Positions 58,701-64,000 of a stretch of 64,000 nucleotides of DNA are shown piece after piece. Within the stretch, counting starts at the first letter, position 1. Every line of letters starts with the position of its first letter. Source of the stretch: Escallonia rubra (lineage: Eukaryota > Streptophyta > Magnoliopsida > Escalloniales > Escalloniaceae); assembly GCA_033065855.1 (NCBI GenBank), contig JAVXUO010000055.1, positions 177,147-241,146 of the forward strand, read 5' to 3'. A program made the position numbers and the translations under genes. The notes below the pieces were generated by a model that was not told where the DNA came from, made no database searches, and worked only from the letters and a program-made list of their open reading frames with translations.

Positions 58701-61700
58701 AGCCTTTCCTAAGCATGTTAGGGCATCGAAGATATTTGCGTATTTCAGTGAGAACATGTCATTTCCAACCCCCCCCCCCCCACACACAACCCCTACACAC
58801 ACACACCCCACAAAACACAGGTAAAGAGTGTCATTAAAGGATTATTATGTCGTGGTAAAATCATTTTAGATGAAAGAATGCAGATTGGATTTCAAGAACA
58901 TATTAACACTCCCTCGCTCCTCCTCCTCCCCCCTCCTAAACCGTCCCCTCTCTACAGTTAACAATCAAAAGCTTTTAAGAAAAATTTTACCTCCCACACA
59001 ACTGTGATATGATCTTTGGATGCCGAGGCCAAATATTTCCCATTATGAGAGAATTGCAAGAACCAGACTTCATCCTTGTGTGCCTGCAATATCTGTCCAC
59101 ACACATAGACAAGATGATTAACCAGACAATAGTTAGAGCACACCGTATATACATCGCTTAATAGATCATACAGGCAAACTTGGCTTAAAAACTCTGGATT
59201 TTATGGGGACAAGTGCTAGATTTGACGAGCTTGAAGGTCAAACTCCTAACCATTTGACGAGACCGATTACATTGATATACCCGCACAAAGCCAAAGCCTT
59301 CTGGCAGTCTTAAGTCCAGAGGTCACGTCAAATTTGGCATAGTTCCGCAGGAACTTCTCATGCTTTGACTTACACCAACCTCAATGATCCCTCCTCCCCA
59401 GAGTTAGCTAGATATGTTTCCAGCCATATCGGAACTTCTCCCTCCCTTCGTTCCCAGTTTCTGCCATTTCACCAAAGGATATTTTTTAGGAAAAAGCTAC
59501 CAAGTGTGTTCTCTCATCAACATCATAACAAGTAGAATTACAGGGCAGGCCTCAATGCTAGTGCTCTATATCAGATCGAGTGGATACACAAGATTTGTAG
59601 TCAGATCCGCCATCTTGATGAGGCCTTCAATGCGAAAATTGTTCTCTAATGTAGTGGAACTGAATGCGACCACACCATGGAAGTGACTTACTTGGGAAGG
59701 CGCTTAATCTTGTCATTATAGATGTTCACAGCAAACACCTTTTAAGACATCATCAGCTACACATTAAGGTGCGTAACAATGACCCTGCCACACCTATCAT
59801 GCATATTGTTATCAGTCTATAATTTCCGTCAAAAATGAGTTATAGCTGCCAATGACGCCTATGCCTCATGATACATGACTCTTCCAAATGCATCATGCAC
59901 CAGTGTAGGACATTGACACCAACTTACATAAAATCCCAATTACCCTACGAATAAATTAACAGATACAACAAAATAAATCTTTTGTAGCTGCCAATGACAC
60001 CAATACCTCTCTCTACGCTCCATGGCTTCCAACGGCATCATGTACCAATGTAAGACACTTCAATACCACTTTAATAAGACACCAATATACCCTAGGAAAA
60101 GGCAAAAAATAAAATTGGATGAATATTTATGCCAAATCAGCATGTCTCTGTGCTTGGATATCAGACCACTCCCATGCATACCCAACACTCAAATTAACTA
60201 CATGACTATTTTCTTTTTGATAAATTTATTTTCATGTTCAGATAACCCTCCCTCCCTCTATGCATATGCGTATATGTATGTATATATATGATAAGTTACC
60301 ATCTGCTCTAAAAGGCTCAAGCAATTAGAGGAAGGCCCCAACAATGTATATAACTATATCATGCTTGAACCCCCCACCCCCCTTACATGCAAGCAAGCAG
60401 AGTTGTAAGGAACAAGCTTGAGTTCCATTTCGACTACTGCAAATAGATCTATTATTTGATTAGAAGCCAGAGCAGGAACCCTCATCTAGAGATAATGTTA
60501 GAAGTTTTCCGCCATTCATGAACATGTGAAACTTTCCTGTGAGTTAGTTACTAATGCCATTGATGAATATTTGAAACTTCTCAAGTTCTTCGAACGTGTT
60601 CATGGTTGTGGATAAGTCACTATTCTTGACAAAGGACCCCCGGCCAACCAAATTCCTTTCTGCCTCATAGCTACGCCCATGACCCAGGGCCATTCTTCGG
60701 TTATACCACTTACCGTTTAGTTTCTTAGTATCCATGTCAGTTTTGGTCTACTTCTTCCTCTATAATTTCCGTTGACAGTGATCATACCACTCTTCCTAAC
60801 TGGTACCACTATGGGCTGAACATTTCCAAAGTCCAAAACTTCTCAAGCAATTTTCTGTCAACCTATCTGTAATTTGTGCTACATCCACCCCCTCCCCCCC
60901 CCCCCCCCCCCACACCCCCACCCCCAACAATTTTTAGTCTTTCATTTGTTATTAACAACATCCACCTTGCATTTTGAGATATTGTTTCTCTGTTCGAAGT
61001 CGGTCTGATTGCAGTTCTATCAACTCGCCCATTAACTTCATAAGCTTATTGGAATACATAATACATAAGATGCACTTCTCCATTTCCCTCGACCTGCTTA
61101 AATTCCATGGGCAACATCTTCCCCAATCTTTCATTTCTATAAATGATCGGTCCGGGAACAAAAATTTTGATTTTTGGTCATTGAACCACTAACTTCAATA
61201 CGTCTGTACAAAAATTTGTACGCAATGCAGTTGCGCCCAATAATTGTGAATTTTTGCACCCCATATATCATGTAATGAAAAACACTAGCCCTACAGGTGG
61301 CATATAGAATATCGATAAGTGCCTTCAGCCAAATGTCAACAGAAAACTTATCAAAGAATAAGGAACAAGGTAATGAGATCTTCATCATCATCATCATCAT
61401 CATCATCATCTCAGCCTTCATCCCAAACAGTTGGGGATGGCCACGCAAATCCTTTTCTTTCATTTTCCTCTATCAAAGCACATGTTCTTTAGTAAGTAAC
61501 TAGCAATCGAGTCTTTTCTCAGTAATTATCCCCATAGTATCTCGGTCTACCTCAGCCTCGTCTTAGCCCATTAAATTGGCCCAAGTCGCTCCTTCTCACA
61601 GGGGCATCCAACGGCATAAAATGGATATGACCAAAACCTCTCATGCAAGGATCCCTCATCTTTCCTCAATTGGCACCACATATCCCTCCTAGTGGGCCGC

Positions 61701-63915
61701 ACATCAACCTAATCATGTGCATTTCAGCTAAACTCCTTTTCAGCTACCACACACTAAACCATGTCGCGTCACTGCCATCTTGTGAAATTTCCGCACATCC
61801 ACCTAAGCATGTGCATTTCAGCTAAACTCATTTTCTGGTGTTTCTTAGCTACCACACACTTTAAACCATACAAAATTGCTCACGTCACTGCCATCTTGTG
61901 AAATTTTTCGTTCACCTTGAGAGGAATATTACAGTCACACAGCACCCCAGAAGCAGACATCCACTTCAGCCAACCTGCTCATATCATATGGGCAACATCC
62001 TCGTCAATCTCTCCCTCCTTACGCATTATTCATCCAGGATTCCTAAATATATCTTTCTTACGTACTTGTTGCCCATTCATACTCACTTCCTCCCAAGACT
62101 GGGTCCTAGTTTTACTAAGATTGCAGCCCACATATCTGTCCTAGTCCTGCCCAACCTAAAGCCTTTTTCATCTTAGTCCTACTCAACCTAAAGTACTTCT
62201 TTCAGTCTTTCAATAGTGATCTAAATTATATTCCTACCACGATTATTGGCAAAAAAATCTCTTCTTATTTGATAAGTGAAAAACAAAGTAGCAGCTCAAA
62301 GAAAAACTCCATTACCCGATGTTTTGTCTTGAATTTGGTGCGTGAGAGAGACCAACGAGGAGAGAGAATATACATTTTGGTGAACAATAATAAGAGGTTA
62401 AAAATGAGGGTAGTACAGGAAAGACAAGACGAGTTGAATGACCAAACTCTTCATTTTGTGCCAAGTAAAACCTATCACTTATTTCAGGACAGACAGTGAG
62501 TATCAATTATCTTAAGAGCAATGGTAGACATCATGACAATTTTCACGGCACATATCACGACTTGTTATTTTGAAGATCCTTAGTTGATAATTGAGCCTGC
62601 ATAAATTGAATTGGCAACCTTTCAAGTGGGTTCTTGGCAACTTTACATAGAGTTATTTCTGATCCTAAAAAATCCAATTTAACTGTTGGAATTCTAAGTG
62701 GACAGATCACATTGTCAAAATCCTTATAGTTATATCAAACTTCATGGGCCTCCGATCGAAGGATGACCATCCACTCAATGTGGTCCAGTCAGTAAGCTAA
62801 GTATTTTAACCAATTCGATTATGTAACTTTGATTTGCTTCTGGAAAGAGTCCCACCGAATATGCTAAAAGATGTTGCCAACTAAGCTACACTTCAAAGAA
62901 ATGTTGAGAATATGACTCCCAGAACAGGAAAATAAATCTCAAATATACAAGCTTGTTGGCCTCTCACTCAATGCCAATTGGATTTGTGTTGAATGCTTTA
63001 ACAAGAGAGAAAATCACAAGTTCAGCTAGCCAGTCTTATTACAAAATGTATATTCTTATCAAGTAAAGAGCCGTAGATGAATATGGAAGCCTGATTGAAA
63101 TAAAGAAACAATTCTACCTGCAACGTATGAGAAGGAATCTGATTTCTTCCACACTGATGATCCACGTACAATGAAAATTCACTGTCCAAAGTGTTGTGGA
63201 ACACACAAGCATCTCGCTGTACGTCAAGAGCTTGCTCAACTAGATGCTCTAACCTTCTTTCAGGTATCATGACTGCTGCAGGTAGTAGCTTCTCCAATTT
63301 CTCTTTAAATCTTGACCTTGAATTTGCATCAGTACCGTCCTGGCTGGAAATCCTAAGGGCCATGCACTGCGAAGGACAGATAATGCAACTGGCAAGCTCA
63401 CGAACTCGGCCAACATCGACGGAGAGGGGAACAATCTCATTCCTTAGAGTATCTAGAGCGGCCATGAGGTTTTCTTCTTTTAAGAGATCAAAGAACTTCT
63501 GCTCTAACAATAAGAAAGATGCCCGCTTCACCATGATTTCGTCTGAAAGACCAATTTTATGCAATGTAACCAAACTTTCCTCCCATTTTTCACCCCGCAC
63601 TTGATCCAATAACAAGGCAACTGCTGTTGAGTGTAACGGAATCCCCGATTCTTCCTCTAGAAGGGCCCCAGTCCTAACATAACCGAGAGAATACAATGCC
63701 CTAGTTATGATTTTAACAAATTCCTGCTTTTTGATAACCCCTTTCATGCCAACCGTTTCTTCCACTCCTTGAGAGCACGGTGGCCTAGCCATTGAGTCTC
63801 CCAAAGAGCTGGATATTGGCACTATATGTGATGCTTCGTCCACCAAGTTCTTCAAATCACCCGAAGGAACTTTCACACGCTTCAAAGGTGGTTCACTATT
63901 CTCTACGCCTCCCAT
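55710..63915 (-). CDS. WDR26: WD repeat-containing protein 26 homologue (LisH-CTLH-WD40; four exons, 575 aa)
   Basis: Exons in gene order: 63915-63118, 59092-58991, 57496-56867, 55907-55710; introns are GT/AG and the frame is intact to the stop. WDR26/GID7-type proteins are scaffold and substrate-receptor parts of the CTLH/GID E3 ubiquitin ligase; plant WDR26 has been linked to stress and hormone signalling. The start is ATG 63915 ([16 protein letters not shown], with a basic nuclear-signal-like stretch), matching the family start; the open frame upstream has only GTG. LisH lies at about 65-97, CTLH at about 99-155, a conserved [15 protein letters not shown] block follows, and WD40 repeats run from 267 to the end ([60 protein letters not shown]). 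Length fits the plant family (about 580). Intron 1 is 4025 bp. Confidence 0.96.
58769..58805. repeat. Poly-C run followed by CA-rich tract in WDR26 intron 2
   Basis: About 13 consecutive C from 58769, then cacacacaac-type sequence. It is intronic on the minus strand. Confidence 0.85.
60890..60925. repeat. Poly-C run in WDR26 intron 1
   Basis: About 17 or more consecutive C followed by cacaccccca; on the gene strand this is a poly-G run. Length is likely variable and prone to assembly error. Confidence 0.85.
61382..61410. repeat. (TCA)n microsatellite in WDR26 intron 1
   Basis: Nine to ten tandem tca units. Nothing else is recognised in the 4-kb intron except the poly-C run; the tandem-like pair at 61700-61900 (acatcnacctaatcatgtgc and its near repeat, then gctaccacacac) suggests one small diverged duplication. 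Confidence 0.85.
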
Positions 63916-64000
63916 GCAATGCCCCACTTAGCCCATGTGTGTTCTATATACAAAACGAGAAATATAATGAGGGAAAGTATATAGCTAAATAAAAAAATAT

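Overview
The window is nuclear DNA of a flowering plant, most likely a eudicot with a fairly large, transposon-rich genome. The evidence is long AT-rich introns with GT/AG borders, plant-type organelle genes, a Sirevirus-type copia retrotransposon with an initiator-Met tRNA primer site, plant L1-type LINEs, hAT, Mutator and Tourist-like elements, and tRNA-derived SINEs. I cannot name the species.

Four host genes can be assembled exon by exon, each with an open frame across all junctions. (1) 5144-12683 (+): a 369-aa, probably plastid-targeted membrane protein of a conserved plant family that I do not recognise by name. (2) 13430-19486 (-): MIA40, the intermembrane-space oxidoreductase (164 aa, CPC plus twin CX9C). 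(3) 20020-26096 (+): plastid-type lipoyl synthase LIP1P (402 aa, seven exons). (4) 55710-63915 (-): a WDR26/GID7-like LisH-CTLH-WD40 protein (575 aa, four exons). Gene 1 and MIA40 converge. MIA40 and LIP1P diverge from a 533-bp shared promoter with two site II (TGGGCC) motifs and a TATA stretch.

The rest is mostly mobile DNA. 60-3800 holds a broken LINE and a broken copia element. The introns carry insertions: a Mutator-like element and a Tourist-like MITE in gene 1; a hAT element, a 2.1-kb solo LTR with a 428-bp tandem duplication, and a SINE in MIA40 intron 1; and a SINE in LIP1P. From 27.3 to 55.2 kb the sequence is almost all mobile: a LINE 3' end, a relative of the solo LTR, CACTA-like subterminal repeats, a 9.7-kb Sirevirus (TSD CATAT) with a hAT element in its 3' LTR, and then an L1-type LINE split by a 4.2-kb LTR-like element that itself contains a Mutator-like element.

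The best leads are: (a) the Sirevirus has a third ORF preceded by its own motif array and TATA box, mirroring the layout of its LTR; (b) two unrelated hAT elements each carry a promoter-like module with telo-box, TATA and CT-rich leader, and one also has four evenly spaced site II motifs; (c) the solo LTR promoter in MIA40 points in the sense direction. All host-gene models come from reading the sequence; no transcript data were available.
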